A stretch of 64,000 bases of DNA from Bacillota bacterium (GTDB taxonomy: Bacteria; Bacillota; SHA-98; UBA4971). Numbering within the stretch: the first letter of the stretch is position 1; the number at the start of each line of letters is the position of its first letter. Location: assembly GCA_024653485.1 (NCBI GenBank), contig JANLFY010000006.1:149986-213985 (forward strand), in the 5' to 3' direction. Of the stretch, positions 18,413 to 29,106 are shown in pieces. Made by a program: the position numbers and the translations under genes. The notes under the pieces were generated by a model. It saw nothing but the letters and a program-made list of their open reading frames with translations. It ran no database searches and was not told the origin of the DNA.

Positions 18413-19717
18413 TCATCGGCCATCGAGAGGGCAGCCTCTCGCCACGCCGGATAGACGCAGCTCCAATTTAGAAAAGAATAGCACGTACATGACCGCAGAC
18501 GCAAGGTACAAGGCGGCCGTTGTCGCAAAAGGCACCGTGTATCCGAAGCGCTCTGTCATGAACCCCCCGGCCACGCTTCCTCCGGCCCATGCGAGGTTCC
18601 ACGCCATGCCCCGAAGACTGCTCAGAATCGCCCTGTCATCGGGTGACACCGCCTCCATGCTGAAGCTGCTGTCGAGAGGCCCGGCCATGTTCATGAGCGC
18701 CGACCGCACGAGCATCGCGGGCACTATAAACAGGATGTCGCCGGCGAACGCCATCCCGAGAAGGAACGGCACCGACGCGAGTTGCGTGTAAGCGACCGTC
18801 TTCACTTTTCCCCAACGTTCGGCGAGAACCGGCGCAAGGAGAGTGCCAGCCATCGTCATGACCATCGATCCTGCGAATACGAGCCCTATCATCGACTGAC
18901 TCGCACCCCTGTCGGCCAGGAACACCGCAAGGAATGGCACCATTATCCCGGCTCCTAGGGACATCACGACAGACGTTGCGACGAACTGCCACACCAGGAG
19001 GAAGCGTTTTTGGCCCGGCCGGTACGCGCGGGTGGGGCACTCGGGGGAAGCCGCTCCCCCTCCGGCGCGGGACTCGTGAGAACGCCCCTCTTTCAGCGCA
19101 AGCAAGGGCGCGGCGGATGCCGCCAGGAAGATGGCGCCTATCATCATCGTTGCCCGGAGCGCCGCCGCTCCAGGTGATAGCAGCCTCGGCGCGACGGAGG
19201 CGGAAACTCCCGGCAAGACTCCTCCGAGTGCGTTTCCCACCACCCCTACTGCCAGCACCATGGTGCTGTTCACGCCGAAGAGATACGCCCTCTCGTCGTC
19301 GCCGCTGTTCTCGGCCAGGAACGGAGCGGCACTCACGTAGGAAAAGGCGGTGCCGGCACCGAGGAGCCCCTGAAAGAGCAAAAGGGTTGGTCGCGTGGAG
19401 GATAGCGAGACACCAACGGCCCCGAGCGCTGCTATGGCGGTTCCTACGAGAAGAGCCTTCCGGTGGCCGGTTGCGCGGGCGACCGCGGCAGCCGGAAGGC
19501 TGGCGATGCCTGTGACCAAGGCAGCGAACCCTGTCATGACACCCAGGAAATCGCGGGTATGGCCGAGGGCAATGACATAGAGTGCTAGGACGACCTGGAA
19601 GACGCCAAACTGCAGCGAGGCCAGCGCGCTGCTTAGGAGGAAAAGCCTCGCGTTGCTGGAGAACATACGGACTCTGCTCGCATACGAGGAGAAGGCCAGG
19701 GACAAGGTGCCGCGCAC
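18413..19717 (-). CDS. MFS transporter
   Basis: Major facilitator superfamily protein of 434 residues with about 12 hydrophobic segments. The hydrophilic middle loop (roughly residues 205-235, GRSHESRAGGG) is between the two halves. ATGHRKALL is the A-like loop after helix 2. The GTG at 19717 lies 2 nt after the stop of the preceding gene and is led by AGAGGAG, so the two are tightly coupled. Substrate cannot be inferred; a drug or metabolite exporter is most common among such sequences. Confidence 0.85.
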   Translation of the reverse strand: MRGTLSLAFSSYASRVRMFSSNARLFLLSSALASLQFGVFQVVLALYVIALGHTRDFLGVMTGFAALVTGIASLPAAAVARATGHRKALLVGTAIAALGAVGVSLSSTRPTLLLFQGLLGAGTAFSYVSAAPFLAENSGDDERAYLFGVNSTMVLAVGVVGNALGGVLPGVSASVAPRLLSPGAAALRATMMIGAIFLAASAAPLLALKEGRSHESRAGGGAASPECPTRAYRPGQKRFLLVWQFVATSVVMSLGAGIMVPFLAVFLADRGASQSMIGLVFAGSMVMTMAGTLLAPVLAERWGKVKTVAYTQLASVPFLLGMAFAGDILFIVPAMLVRSALMNMAGPLDSSFSMEAVSPDDRAILSSLRGMAWNLAWAGGSVAGGFMTERFGYTVPFATTAALYLASAVMYVLFFSKLELRLSGVARGCPLDGR

Positions 19718-19719
19718 GT

Positions 19720-20022
19720 CTACGTCTCCTCTGCAGGCCGGCCCCAACTCTTGCTCAGGTACCACTCTTCTTTCCTCGGATCGAAGTAGACGTCGAACGT
19801 CTGGCCAGTGTCAACCGCTACTCGATAGAACCTCCTGCCGTGCTGGTCCCACCAACTCTTGGACCGGCCCCGTCCGGAAGCGGGTGTGGCGAACGCAGCG
19901 TCCTCCCATGCCTTCTTGATCTCGACGATTCTGTATTCCTTGCCCTTCCACTTCATGCTGACGGGATCGAGGCTTTCGCCAGAGCGCGTCACTTCGATCT
20001 TCTCGTGGTGGAAACCTATCAC
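19720..20022 (-). CDS. DUF6504 small protein
   Basis: A 100-residue soluble protein with the look of DUF6504: MKWKGKEYRIVEIKKAWED in the first half, then SWWDQHGRRFYRVAVDTG and EEWYLSKSWG. Related domains accompany Y-family DNA polymerases in other bacteria (recalled, not checked). It starts with GTG in a 4-nt overlap with the thymidylate-kinase-like gene and ends 2 nt before the MFS gene, so all three are one operon. Function unknown. Confidence 0.7.
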   Translation of the reverse strand: MIGFHHEKIEVTRSGESLDPVSMKWKGKEYRIVEIKKAWEDAAFATPASGRGRSKSWWDQHGRRFYRVAVDTGQTFDVYFDPRKEEWYLSKSWGRPAEET

Positions 20023-20792
20023 CGCACCACGACCTCCTTCGCACCCACTCCCATCACCTCGCGCTCGTCGTCCGCGCCGTCTGAAAGCGGCATGTCCAGC
20101 CGCAGCCCACCAGCAGGCGGCTGTCTTCTCTTGCGCGCCGAACCAGCCTTGGTTGTCAGGAGCGGTTTCACCAGCGCCACGATGTCGCGGTGTACCTCCC
20201 GCATCGGCCTGTTGCCGTCGATGACCTCAACTCTCTGTCCTCGCCGCCGTAGCTCAGCGATGGCGTCGAGGTAATGCTCGGCCACCTTCTCGAGCTGAGG
20301 CGTCTCTTCGTACAGTTCAACGTGCCATCTTGCTTGGTTTCGTCTGCGTTCCGCCACCAGCGGTGGAACCTGCAGGTAGACCGTCAAATCCGGAACGATG
20401 GTCTTGGAGTTTATTTGTTCGAGCCATCGCCTGTCCACGCTGAGTGACTGGTAGGCGAGGGAGGAGAGGACGTACCTGTCGCAGATGACCACCACGCCTC
20501 CCTCCAGCTTGGGTCGGATGTCAACCTCGAGGTGGTCCACGCGGTCCGCAGCGAATAGTAGCGCCAGGCACCTCGGGTCGATGCTCTCGAATTTCCCATT
20601 GTGGGACGGGGCGCCGACCCGCTTGGCGAGGATCGTCCGTATGAGCCCGCCCACCGGACCGTCAGTCGGCTCCTTGGTCAGATGGACCGGGAGATTGAGC
20701 TTCATGGCTATGTACTCTTTCAGTTTCACGGCTTCGGTAGTAACGCCGGAACCGTCTATCCCCTCGATGACGATGAACTTGCCTTTCTCCAT
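20019..20792 (-). CDS. Thymidylate kinase-like protein with altered Walker A
   Basis: A 257-residue protein of the dTMP kinase family (dTMP + ATP to dTDP). Landmarks are FIVIEGIDGSGVTTEAVKL, LTKEPTDGPVGGLIR, LLFAADRVDHLE, ICDRYVLSSLAYQSL and PDLTVYLQVPP. The P-loop residue that should be lysine (GSGKTT/S) is Val17, read as GTT. A C-terminal extension of about 45 residues is rich in Arg, Gly and Asp and has no match I know. The ATG at 20792 is preceded by GAGGAG. The chain is otherwise intact, so this may be a specialised or catalytically altered paralogue with a canonical Tmk elsewhere. Confidence 0.8.
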   Translation of the reverse strand: MEKGKFIVIEGIDGSGVTTEAVKLKEYIAMKLNLPVHLTKEPTDGPVGGLIRTILAKRVGAPSHNGKFESIDPRCLALLFAADRVDHLEVDIRPKLEGGVVVICDRYVLSSLAYQSLSVDRRWLEQINSKTIVPDLTVYLQVPPLVAERRRNQARWHVELYEETPQLEKVAEHYLDAIAELRRRGQRVEVIDGNRPMREVHRDIVALVKPLLTTKAGSARKRRQPPAGGLRLDMPLSDGADDEREVMGVGAKEVVVR

Positions 20793-20892
20793 CGACAACT
20801 CCTCTTCCCGGGCGCTCGTGCCTGCTTCTTCTAGTATTATACCTTTGCCTCCTTCACATAGCAACGAAGGTGCAAGCTGCCGGTCGAGGGGA

Positions 20893-22011
20893 TCATGTCA
20901 GCGAGGCGAGCTTCTTCGACAATAGGTCGAGCCCGGTTTCGAGGACACTCGCGTTCCCGCCGAATCCTATCCTGAGATACCCTTCCATCTCAAAGCATGA
21001 CCCCGGCACCACCAAGACTCCGTCCTCCTTCACCAATTCCTCGGCTATCTCAAGGGAAGGCGCATCGGCGGCGTATCTCACGAAGACGACCACACCTTCC
21101 CTCGGAAGGACGCACCTGACAAGCCCGGAATTCTCCCGGAGCCACTCATTGAGCGTGGAGAGATTCCTTCGAGCTATTGACCGGCTTCGGGCGAGCACCT
21201 TGTCTGCGCTGCGGAGCGCAGCAAGCGCGAGAAGCTGCGATGGTCCTGCGGGGCATATGGAAGTGTAGTCACGGAGGATCGAGCACTTCTCTATTATCTC
21301 TTCGGGACCGACTATCCAACCTATACGGAGGCCGGGAAGCCCATATGCCTTCGACATGCTGCCGATGCTCACCGCGCTGTCGGAGAATCTCTGGGCGGAC
21401 GGCGATGCCACGCTGTCTGACAGGGACAAGCCCCTGTACACCTCGTCCGACACGAGCACGGCCTCGAGTTGCTCCGCGATATCGCATACCGCAGCCATGC
21501 TGCCCGCGTCTATGGGCGCGCCTGTCGGGTTATGAGGGTGGTTGATAACGATCATCTTCGCACCCTGTGCAACCAGAGCCTCGAGCTCCGAGATGTCCGG
21601 TCTGAAGCCCTGTGCCTCGTCCAAGCGCCACAGCTTGACATCAGCTCCCTGGGACCGCGGGACCTCATACAGCTGCTGGTAGGCCGGGAACTCCGAGATC
21701 ACGATATCGCCCGGCTCCAGCAATGCCGCGAAGACGAGGAAGTTCGCCTCAATGGCGCCCGTCGTGACGAGGACGTTTTCCGAACCGCGACCGGGATACA
21801 TCTTGGCAATCTCCTGCCGCAGCTCCGGGATCCCGCGGCTATCCGTGTACCCCAAGCTGACGGGCGCGTCTCCGCGCAGCGCTTCGGCCCCACAGATCTC
21901 CTCCAGTTCTGCCAGGGTGAAAGGCTCTATCGAGCTAGCGGCGATGTTGTATCGCGCCGTGAACTCGTAGCGGCCAAACCATCTTTCGATGGAGAACGGC
22001 TCTATCCTCAT
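20893..22011 (-). CDS. Class I/II PLP-dependent aminotransferase
   Basis: Fold-type I aminotransferase of 372 residues. It shows LGYTDSRGIPELRQEIAKMY, VTTGAIEANFLVFAAL, NHPHNPTGAPID, SDEVYRG, and the PLP-lysine motif SMSKAYGLPGLRIGW, ending in the usual RIGFGG substrate-arginine motif. The segment order matches annotated 'capreomycidine synthase-like' aminotransferases, but substrate is not inferable. It is encoded 28 nt upstream of the distal end of the atp operon with a GGAGGAGG-type ribosome-binding site 10 nt before the ATG. Confidence 0.87.
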   Translation of the reverse strand: MRIEPFSIERWFGRYEFTARYNIAASSIEPFTLAELEEICGAEALRGDAPVSLGYTDSRGIPELRQEIAKMYPGRGSENVLVTTGAIEANFLVFAALLEPGDIVISEFPAYQQLYEVPRSQGADVKLWRLDEAQGFRPDISELEALVAQGAKMIVINHPHNPTGAPIDAGSMAAVCDIAEQLEAVLVSDEVYRGLSLSDSVASPSAQRFSDSAVSIGSMSKAYGLPGLRIGWIVGPEEIIEKCSILRDYTSICPAGPSQLLALAALRSADKVLARSRSIARRNLSTLNEWLRENSGLVRCVLPREGVVVFVRYAADAPSLEIAEELVKEDGVLVVPGSCFEMEGYLRIGFGGNASVLETGLDLLSKKLASLT

Positions 22012-22038
22012 CTTGCCGACCCCTCCTCCGCCCCGCTT

Positions 22039-22494
22039 CTAATCTCCTCCTATTTTCTCCGGCGCAGACGAAGATCCCTTTCCGCCTCCGTTCTTGTGTT
22101 TCGCAACTTTGAGGCGGTTGACGGCCTTCTGAAGGGACGCCCGGGCGCGTGCCAACACCACGTGTTCCCTGCTAGTGGCTAGGATCTCCTCGGCCCGCCG
22201 CTTGGCCGAGAGAGCCCGCTCGACGTCGATCTCCCCCGGCATCTCTGCAGCCTCCGCTAGGACGATGACCTTGCGCGGTGAGACCTCCATGTATCCTTCG
22301 CTCACCGCCAAGGTGAGCCGGGAAGCTCCCGTCCGCACCGTGAGCACTCCCACCGCGAGCCTTGCGATCAAGGGTATGTGGCCGGGAAGGATCCCGATGT
22401 ACCCGGACACTGTCGGAGCTATGACCGATTCCACGTCACCTGAGAACTCCATTCTGTCAGGCGTTACGACCTCAAGCCGCATTGTCTTGGACAC
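22039..22494 (-). CDS. atpC: ATP synthase epsilon subunit
   Basis: Central-stalk subunit of F1, regulating ATP hydrolysis; 151 residues. The N-terminal beta-sandwich reads MRLEVVTPDRMEFSGDVESV, with GYIGILPGHIPLIARLAVG and SEGYMEVSPRKVIVLAE. A helical hairpin follows (residues about 90-133), then a short Gly/Ser/Lys tail. GTG start 3 nt after the atpD stop; an in-frame ATG four codons later is the alternative. Last gene of the atp operon. Confidence 0.94.
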   Translation of the reverse strand: MSKTMRLEVVTPDRMEFSGDVESVIAPTVSGYIGILPGHIPLIARLAVGVLTVRTGASRLTLAVSEGYMEVSPRKVIVLAEAAEMPGEIDVERALSAKRRAEEILATSREHVVLARARASLQKAVNRLKVAKHKNGGGKGSSSAPEKIGGD

Positions 22495-22497
22495 GGC

Positions 22498-24018
<1,521 letters not shown>

Positions 24019-24158
24019 TTACTCCCTCGTTTTCAAGCCACTCTTTTCAAGCCTCTCTTGAAGGGTGCGACCGCGACAACGGCCGCGGAAATCGCTCTGA
24101 CATGGCTCGACGGCTCGACGCCCGGCTCGGCTGAGCACGCTCTCGTGCTTCAGGCAGG

Positions 24159-25067
24159 TCACCGTGAGCCTCCTTCGTTGGGCGAGGAGGGCGCGACCAG
24201 TCCGTCGATGAGCGCTTCCGCGCCCCCGACGATGTCGGCTATCTCGCGGGTGATCTGCGCCTGCCGCGACCTGTGGAACGCGAGCGTCAGACGCTCGATG
24301 AGCTGCGAAGCGTTGTCCTGGGCCGCGCTCATGGCGGTCATCCTCGCCCCTCGTTCTCCCGCCTCCGCCTCAAGCAGCGCCCTGTACACCTCGACCTCGA
24401 CATACCTGGTCACCAAGTGGTCCACGACTTCTCTGGGGGACGGCTCGAAAAGGCACGTGCCGGTCGGGATCCGGTCCGCGCGGGCGCTCTCGAAGGGCGC
24501 AATGGGGATCAACCGGAAGATCCTGGGCCGTTGCTCGGTCACCGAGTAGAACCGGGAATAGACCAGGTACACGTGGTCGACTTCTTTGGCGTCATACGCC
24601 TTCAGTATCCTCGCCGCCACCGCTCTTGCCAGTGCAAACGTCGGACGCTTGGACGCGAGGCTCCTCTCCTCGAGTATCGGAATGCCCAGCTCACGACAAG
24701 CCCGCCCGCCGACTCGGCCGATAGCGATCACTCTTGCCGCTTCGCGGCCGCTCGTGCGATCTATGAGGTCCAGCGCGGCCGCGATGATGTCATCGTTGTA
24801 CCTCCCGCACATCCCCCTGTCGGAGGTGACCAGCATCACGCACACCGTGTGCGGCGGGCGCGCGATCATGAGCGGATGCGCGTATCCCGCCAGCGACGAG
24901 ATGTCCAGCAGGACCTCGCTGATTTTCCTTGCGAACGGGCGAGCCGCCTCGACCCTAGCCTGGGCTTGCCTGAGCTTGGCTGCGGCCACGAGTCTCATTG
25001 CCCCGGTGAGGTGACGGATCTCGCGAATGGTCCGGATGTGCCGTCTGACTTCACGCAGACTCCGCAT
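24159..25067 (-). CDS. atpG: ATP synthase gamma subunit
   Basis: Rotor shaft of F1; 302 residues. The N-terminus [36 protein letters not shown] and the C-terminus [29 protein letters not shown] form the expected coiled coil, with [12 protein letters not shown] between. It overlaps the alpha-fusion gene by 17 nt. No cysteine-containing redox insertion is present. A 143-nt gap follows before atpD. Confidence 0.95.
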   Translation of the reverse strand: MRSLREVRRHIRTIREIRHLTGAMRLVAAAKLRQAQARVEAARPFARKISEVLLDISSLAGYAHPLMIARPPHTVCVMLVTSDRGMCGRYNDDIIAAALDLIDRTSGREAARVIAIGRVGGRACRELGIPILEERSLASKRPTFALARAVAARILKAYDAKEVDHVYLVYSRFYSVTEQRPRIFRLIPIAPFESARADRIPTGTCLFEPSPREVVDHLVTRYVEVEVYRALLEAEAGERGARMTAMSAAQDNASQLIERLTLAFHRSRQAQITREIADIVGGAEALIDGLVAPSSPNEGGSR

Positions 25068-26901
25068 GGCGCCCCATCACCCCCGCGAGATCCGCCTTGA
25101 AGACGTCCAGCGCACGGGCGAGATCCCCTTCCACTTCGTCAATTCGTCCGGTTTCGCGTATCCGGCGCACAAGAGCCGGGCGCTCTTCCTTGATGCGCAT
25201 CAGGAACTCCCTCACGAACCACCTGGCCTGGTCCACCGGGACATCCTCGAGCCACTCTCCAGAAAGCGCGAACAGCACGATGATCTCGTCCTCGATAGCC
25301 AGGACCTCGTGGTTCGGTTGCTTTAGAACCTCCACTATTCGTTCGCCTCGACGAAGCTGTGCCTGTGTGGCCTTGTCCAGATCCGCCCCGAATTGGGCGA
25401 AAGCAGATAGCTCGCGGTACTGCGCGAGGTCAAGCCGCAGACGAGATGAAAGGCTTCTCATCGCGGGAAGCTGAGCGTCGCCGCCGACGCGCGACACCGA
25501 GAGCCCGACGTTCACAGCTGGCCGGACGCCGGAGAAGAACAAGTCGCTCTCAAGGTAAATCTGGCCGTCCGTGATGGAGATCGTATTGGTCGGAATGTAC
25601 GCAGACACGTCTCCAGCGAGTGTCTCGACGATCGGCAGCGCGGTCATCGATCCCCCGCCTCGTTCCTTCGACAGCTTGGCAGCTCGTTCGAGGAGCCGAC
25701 CGTGGATGTAGAAGACGTCCCCTGGGTAGGCTTCCCGCCCCGGGGGCCTGCGGAGAAGCAGAGCGACCTCTCTGTGCGCGGCGGCGTGTTTCGAGAGGTC
25801 GTCGTACACGACGAGCACGTCCCTGCCGCCATACATGAAGTGCTCGGCCATCGCGCAGCCCGCGTACGGGGCAATGTACTGAAGTGGCGCTGGGTCACTC
25901 GCTGATGCCGCCACGACGATTGTATAGGAAAGGGCGCCGTGCTCCTCGAGCACGCCAACGGTCTGTGCTATGCTGGACGCTTTCTGGCCTATGGCAACAT
26001 ATACACAGAGCACCCCCGACCCCCTCTGACTGATTATCGCGTCTACCGCGATGGACGTCTTGCCCGTTTGTCGATCGCCGATGATGAGCTCACGCTGTCC
26101 CCTCCCGATGGGCACCATGGCGTCCACGGCGAGAATTCCCGTCTGCAGCGGCACGCTCACGGGTTCCCGGTCTGCGATCCCGGGTGCTGAGCCCTCGATA
26201 TTACGCCTAGAACGCGCCAGGATGGGCCCCTTCCCATCCAGAGGCTCACCGAGAGGGGTCACCATGCGTCCGAGCAGCTCTTCCCCCACAGGCACGTCGA
26301 CAACTCTCCCCGTGCAACGGACGACGGTGCCCTCGACGAGCCCTTCTCCACCACTAAAGACAATGCATCCCACCTGATCCGCATCCAAGTCGAGGACCAT
26401 CCCCTCGCCGCCTCCATCGAACGCCACCAGCTCGCCGGCCATGGCCGACGGGAGCCCGCTCACTCTCGCTACGCCGTCACCGACGGCGACCACAGTGCCG
26501 ACTTCCTCCACCACGGGAAGCGGCGTCTGGCTCTCGACCATTCGTATCGCAGATCTGATGGCTTCTCGCGTCGGGCGCACGTCGGCAGTTGGAGTGGCAG
26601 GAGTCGCCACACCCGCGGCGGGTCCGGCCGCCGCGCGAAGGTGCTCGTCTAGTCTCGCCCTGAGCTCCTCCAGGCCCCGACTCGTGCTTGCGTCAAGCAC
26701 CGTGTTCCCCAGCTGAAAGACGATCCCACCCAGTAGGGAGGGGTCATGCTCAAATGAGATGGCGATGGGGCTCCCGAGCGCCTCCGCCGCGTGGGTGCGG
26801 ATGCGCTCTCCGAGTTCCGATGACAGCGGTCTCGCGGTCCGCACCATGATCCTCAGCGGGCTTTCTGACGGCGGCTGTTGCTTTCTTCTGATGGGCCTCA
26901 T
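25051..26901 (-). CDS. atpA: ATP synthase delta(C-terminal domain)-alpha fusion subunit
   Basis: A 616-residue alpha subunit carrying a delta/OSCP C-terminal domain at its N-terminus. Residues 18-88 have the delta signatures [33 protein letters not shown] and [18 protein letters not shown]. Residues 89-109 are an Ala/Pro/Thr linker. Residues 110-616 are a normal alpha, starting [14 protein letters not shown] with Walker A GDRQTGKT at 275-282 and SVSRVGG. The ATG overlaps the atpF stop (ATGA) and follows GGAGAGGAG, so the fusion is the natural frame. No atpH gene and no delta N-terminal domain occur anywhere in the operon. Confidence 0.95.
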   Translation of the reverse strand: MRPIRRKQQPPSESPLRIMVRTARPLSSELGERIRTHAAEALGSPIAISFEHDPSLLGGIVFQLGNTVLDASTSRGLEELRARLDEHLRAAAGPAAGVATPATPTADVRPTREAIRSAIRMVESQTPLPVVEEVGTVVAVGDGVARVSGLPSAMAGELVAFDGGGEGMVLDLDADQVGCIVFSGGEGLVEGTVVRCTGRVVDVPVGEELLGRMVTPLGEPLDGKGPILARSRRNIEGSAPGIADREPVSVPLQTGILAVDAMVPIGRGQRELIIGDRQTGKTSIAVDAIISQRGSGVLCVYVAIGQKASSIAQTVGVLEEHGALSYTIVVAASASDPAPLQYIAPYAGCAMAEHFMYGGRDVLVVYDDLSKHAAAHREVALLLRRPPGREAYPGDVFYIHGRLLERAAKLSKERGGGSMTALPIVETLAGDVSAYIPTNTISITDGQIYLESDLFFSGVRPAVNVGLSVSRVGGDAQLPAMRSLSSRLRLDLAQYRELSAFAQFGADLDKATQAQLRRGERIVEVLKQPNHEVLAIEDEIIVLFALSGEWLEDVPVDQARWFVREFLMRIKEERPALVRRIRETGRIDEVEGDLARALDVFKADLAGVMGRHAESA

Positions 26902-27401
26902 AGTCTCCTCTCCCCGACGATCGCGAGCCAGCCTTCGTCTAGAACGCGCCGCGCGAGGGCTTCGTCATCGGAGGAACCGATCCTCCTTCCCACGACCGCG
27001 CTCGCGGTGGATATGACGAGATCCACGATATCGTCGCGCAGAGCCTCGAACGCTGCCTGCCGCTCCCGGGCAGCCTCGATCCTCGCCCGCTCTAGAATGG
27101 CCTGAGCCTCTTTGCGCGCAGCGTCCAGGATCTCCGCCTGCGCCCGCTCCCCCTGAACCATTGCCTTCTCGATGATGTCCTGCGCCTCGCTTCTCGCCTG
27201 AGCCAGGCGTGACTCATACTCCTGCTTCATTCTGGCGGCCTCCGCCCGGCTCTGCGCCGCCTCCTCCAGTGACCGTCTTATGCGCTCCTGCCGCTCCATC
27301 ATGAATTTGCGGACTGGCCTATAGAGGAAGAACGTAAGGAGCGCCGTGAGCAGCAGGAAGTTGATTACGCTTGCGAAAAAGGTCATGTCGATCTGGATCA
27401 A
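26898..27401 (-). CDS. atpF: ATP synthase b subunit
   Basis: Peripheral-stalk subunit; 167 residues. A single N-terminal membrane segment ([20 protein letters not shown]) is followed by [16 protein letters not shown] and a long charged coiled coil ending in a short globular tail. The TTG at 27401 is chosen because GAGGAGGG lies 7 nt upstream. Length is typical, so it contains no fused delta sequence, unlike mycobacterial b-delta proteins. Only one b gene is present, implying a homodimer. Confidence 0.93.
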   Translation of the reverse strand: MIQIDMTFFASVINFLLLTALLTFFLYRPVRKFMMERQERIRRSLEEAAQSRAEAARMKQEYESRLAQARSEAQDIIEKAMVQGERAQAEILDAARKEAQAILERARIEAARERQAAFEALRDDIVDLVISTASAVVGRRIGSSDDEALARRVLDEGWLAIVGERRL

Positions 27402-27538
27402 CGCTCATCCCTCCTCGGACGCCTCTGTCATGTGACCAGGCCGACGCCGGGTGGCCCTGAGTGACAAGCCGCTGGGCAGCGCCTGGTCTCCCGCAGTTGG
27501 GCTGCCGCTGCTGCCACACTGCCACCACGTGGTCAACC

Positions 27539-27793
27539 CTAGCCCATGAGGGGGTTAGCATAAAGGAGGATGAGGGCTACCACCAACGCTATGATGGGCG
27601 TGGCCTCGACAAGGCCTATGCCTATCAGCATCGTCGAGAAGATGGAGGCCTTTGCCTCCGGCTGGCGCGCAATGCCGTCCACGGCCTTTCCAGCCACGTG
27701 GGCGTCGCCAAGCCCTGCCACCAGTGCAGCGACGCACACGATGATGCATATTGCGGCCACCGAAATGATCTTTAGAAGCATGACCTCTGTCAT
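27539..27793 (-). CDS. atpE: ATP synthase c subunit with two carboxylates
   Basis: Membrane rotor subunit of 84 residues with two helices and the polar loop GIARQPEA. The ion-binding acid is Glu63 in GIGLVEATPII. The helix-1 position that is Gln32 in sodium-type rings is Asp30 (GLGDAHVAGKAV), giving a possible two-carboxylate site. The usual glycine-rich repeat of helix 1 is mostly Ala/Val/Leu before residue 27. Ala64 replaces the serine seen after Glu in sodium-binding rings, while Thr65 is kept. Ion specificity cannot be decided from sequence alone. Confidence 0.95.
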   Translation of the reverse strand: MTEVMLLKIISVAAICIIVCVAALVAGLGDAHVAGKAVDGIARQPEAKASIFSTMLIGIGLVEATPIIALVVALILLYANPLMG

Positions 27794-28027
27794 GGTTTAT
27801 CCTCTCCTTCGCTCGAAGCTTTGTGTTACTTGCTTGTGTCATGACCCAGACCCCGGTGCCAACCCGAACTCCGGGTGCGGATGCCCGGGTGTGGCCTCGG
27901 TCGTGGGAGTTCCCGTAACCCCTCTCTCGCCCGACGTCTCGCCCGACCGGGACGATGACGCAAGCTCGCCCTGCCTGCTCCCCGTCCCTTTAAGCCCGTG
28001 GGACCCCGTGGCCTCAAGGCCTCCCTG

Positions 28028-28696
28028 CTAGTCCTCAGCGGCCACGGACACGTACGCGATGGACAGCATGACGAAGAGATATGCCTGAAGCACGCCCACG
28101 AACACGTGGAATGCCTGTCCTACGGCTGGGACTGCGTACGCCACGAGTCTCCCCAAGATGATCACGAGCACGTCGCCGGCGAAAATGTTCCCGAATAATC
28201 GCAAGGCCAGCGTGATCGCCCGGGTGCAGAGCTCGATCAGGTTCAGGGGCAGGAACAACGGGTTCGGCTTTACAAACCCGGCGATGTAACCCCAGACACC
28301 CTTGACCGACGCCCCCGCGTAGATGGTGAGCCCCAGCACCACCGCTGCAAGCGCGAGCGTCACGTTGATGTCGGCGGTCGGCGACTTCATCCCTGGCACG
28401 ACCCCTATGAGGTTGGATGCCAGGATGAATAGGAACAGCGTTGCGATGACAGGGAAGCACCCGCGCGCTTTGGGCGGCACGTTGTCGGCGACAAGGCCCC
28501 AGAGCGCCTCCACGCCGTACTCCACTACATTCTGGAGGCCGGCTGGAACGTCTCTCATTATCCTCCTCGCGACCACGGCCACAATCACGAGCAAGGCCAT
28601 GACGATCCATGTCATGATGATGGTGTCCAAGTGAAATGTGAAGACGCCTACGCGCATCAGGAGGTGCGCGCCGATCTCACCCGAAACGTGCGTCAT
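28028..28696 (-). CDS. atpB: ATP synthase a subunit
   Basis: Stator channel subunit of Fo; 222 residues with five to six membrane helices. Conserved segments are VEYGVEALWGLVADNV, FLFILASNLIGVVPG and the essential arginine (Arg166) in ITLALRLFGNIFAGDV, then VLQAYLFVMLSIAYV at the C-terminus. A GAGGGACG ribosome-binding site precedes the ATG. The 234-nt gap to atpE (27794-28027) is long for an atp operon and holds nothing I recognise. Confidence 0.95.
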   Translation of the reverse strand: MTHVSGEIGAHLLMRVGVFTFHLDTIIMTWIVMALLVIVAVVARRIMRDVPAGLQNVVEYGVEALWGLVADNVPPKARGCFPVIATLFLFILASNLIGVVPGMKSPTADINVTLALAAVVLGLTIYAGASVKGVWGYIAGFVKPNPLFLPLNLIELCTRAITLALRLFGNIFAGDVLVIILGRLVAYAVPAVGQAFHVFVGVLQAYLFVMLSIAYVSVAAED

Positions 28697-28740
28697 GTCT
28701 CGTCCCTCGATTCAAGCTACTTGGCCGAACGGCGCGGCCA

Positions 28741-29106
28741 TCAGATTGTCCCGGCGTCCCCGGCCGGGCTGTCGGAGGGCGGCACGTCGCGGCGCCGCTC
28801 TGCTCGAGTGCACGGATGCTTCCCAGCTACCACGAGAAGCCCACTGACACGGACTCCCACGTAGCTTGCAGCGAGACATAGGAACGCCGGCTGGTCAAGG
28901 GCCATTGCACCCAACGCCAGCATCATGAACACGAAGACCACTCGACCCGCGGCGACCCACCGCACGAGCGTGGACGCCCGAGCGGGGCTGAGCTCAGCAG
29001 CCCTGTTTGACATACGGACCATCGTGAAAAGATCGAGCGCCCCGAGGAGGGCGCCCGCGAGTAATCCTGCTGCCATGCAGAGATGTCCCCCTTCAGCGGA
29101 CTTCAT
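28741..29106 (-). CDS. atpI: AtpI-like small membrane protein
   Basis: A 121-residue protein with about four hydrophobic segments (MAAGLLAGALLGALDLF, VVFVFMMLALGAMA, FLCLAASYVGVRVSGLLVV) and a charged tail. Its ATG overlaps the atpZ stop (ATGA) and it precedes atpB, the standard place for AtpI, thought to aid c-ring assembly or magnesium/calcium uptake. Sequence conservation in this family is low, so the name rests mainly on position, size and topology. Confidence 0.72.
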   Translation of the reverse strand: MKSAEGGHLCMAAGLLAGALLGALDLFTMVRMSNRAAELSPARASTLVRWVAAGRVVFVFMMLALGAMALDQPAFLCLAASYVGVRVSGLLVVAGKHPCTRAERRRDVPPSDSPAGDAGTI

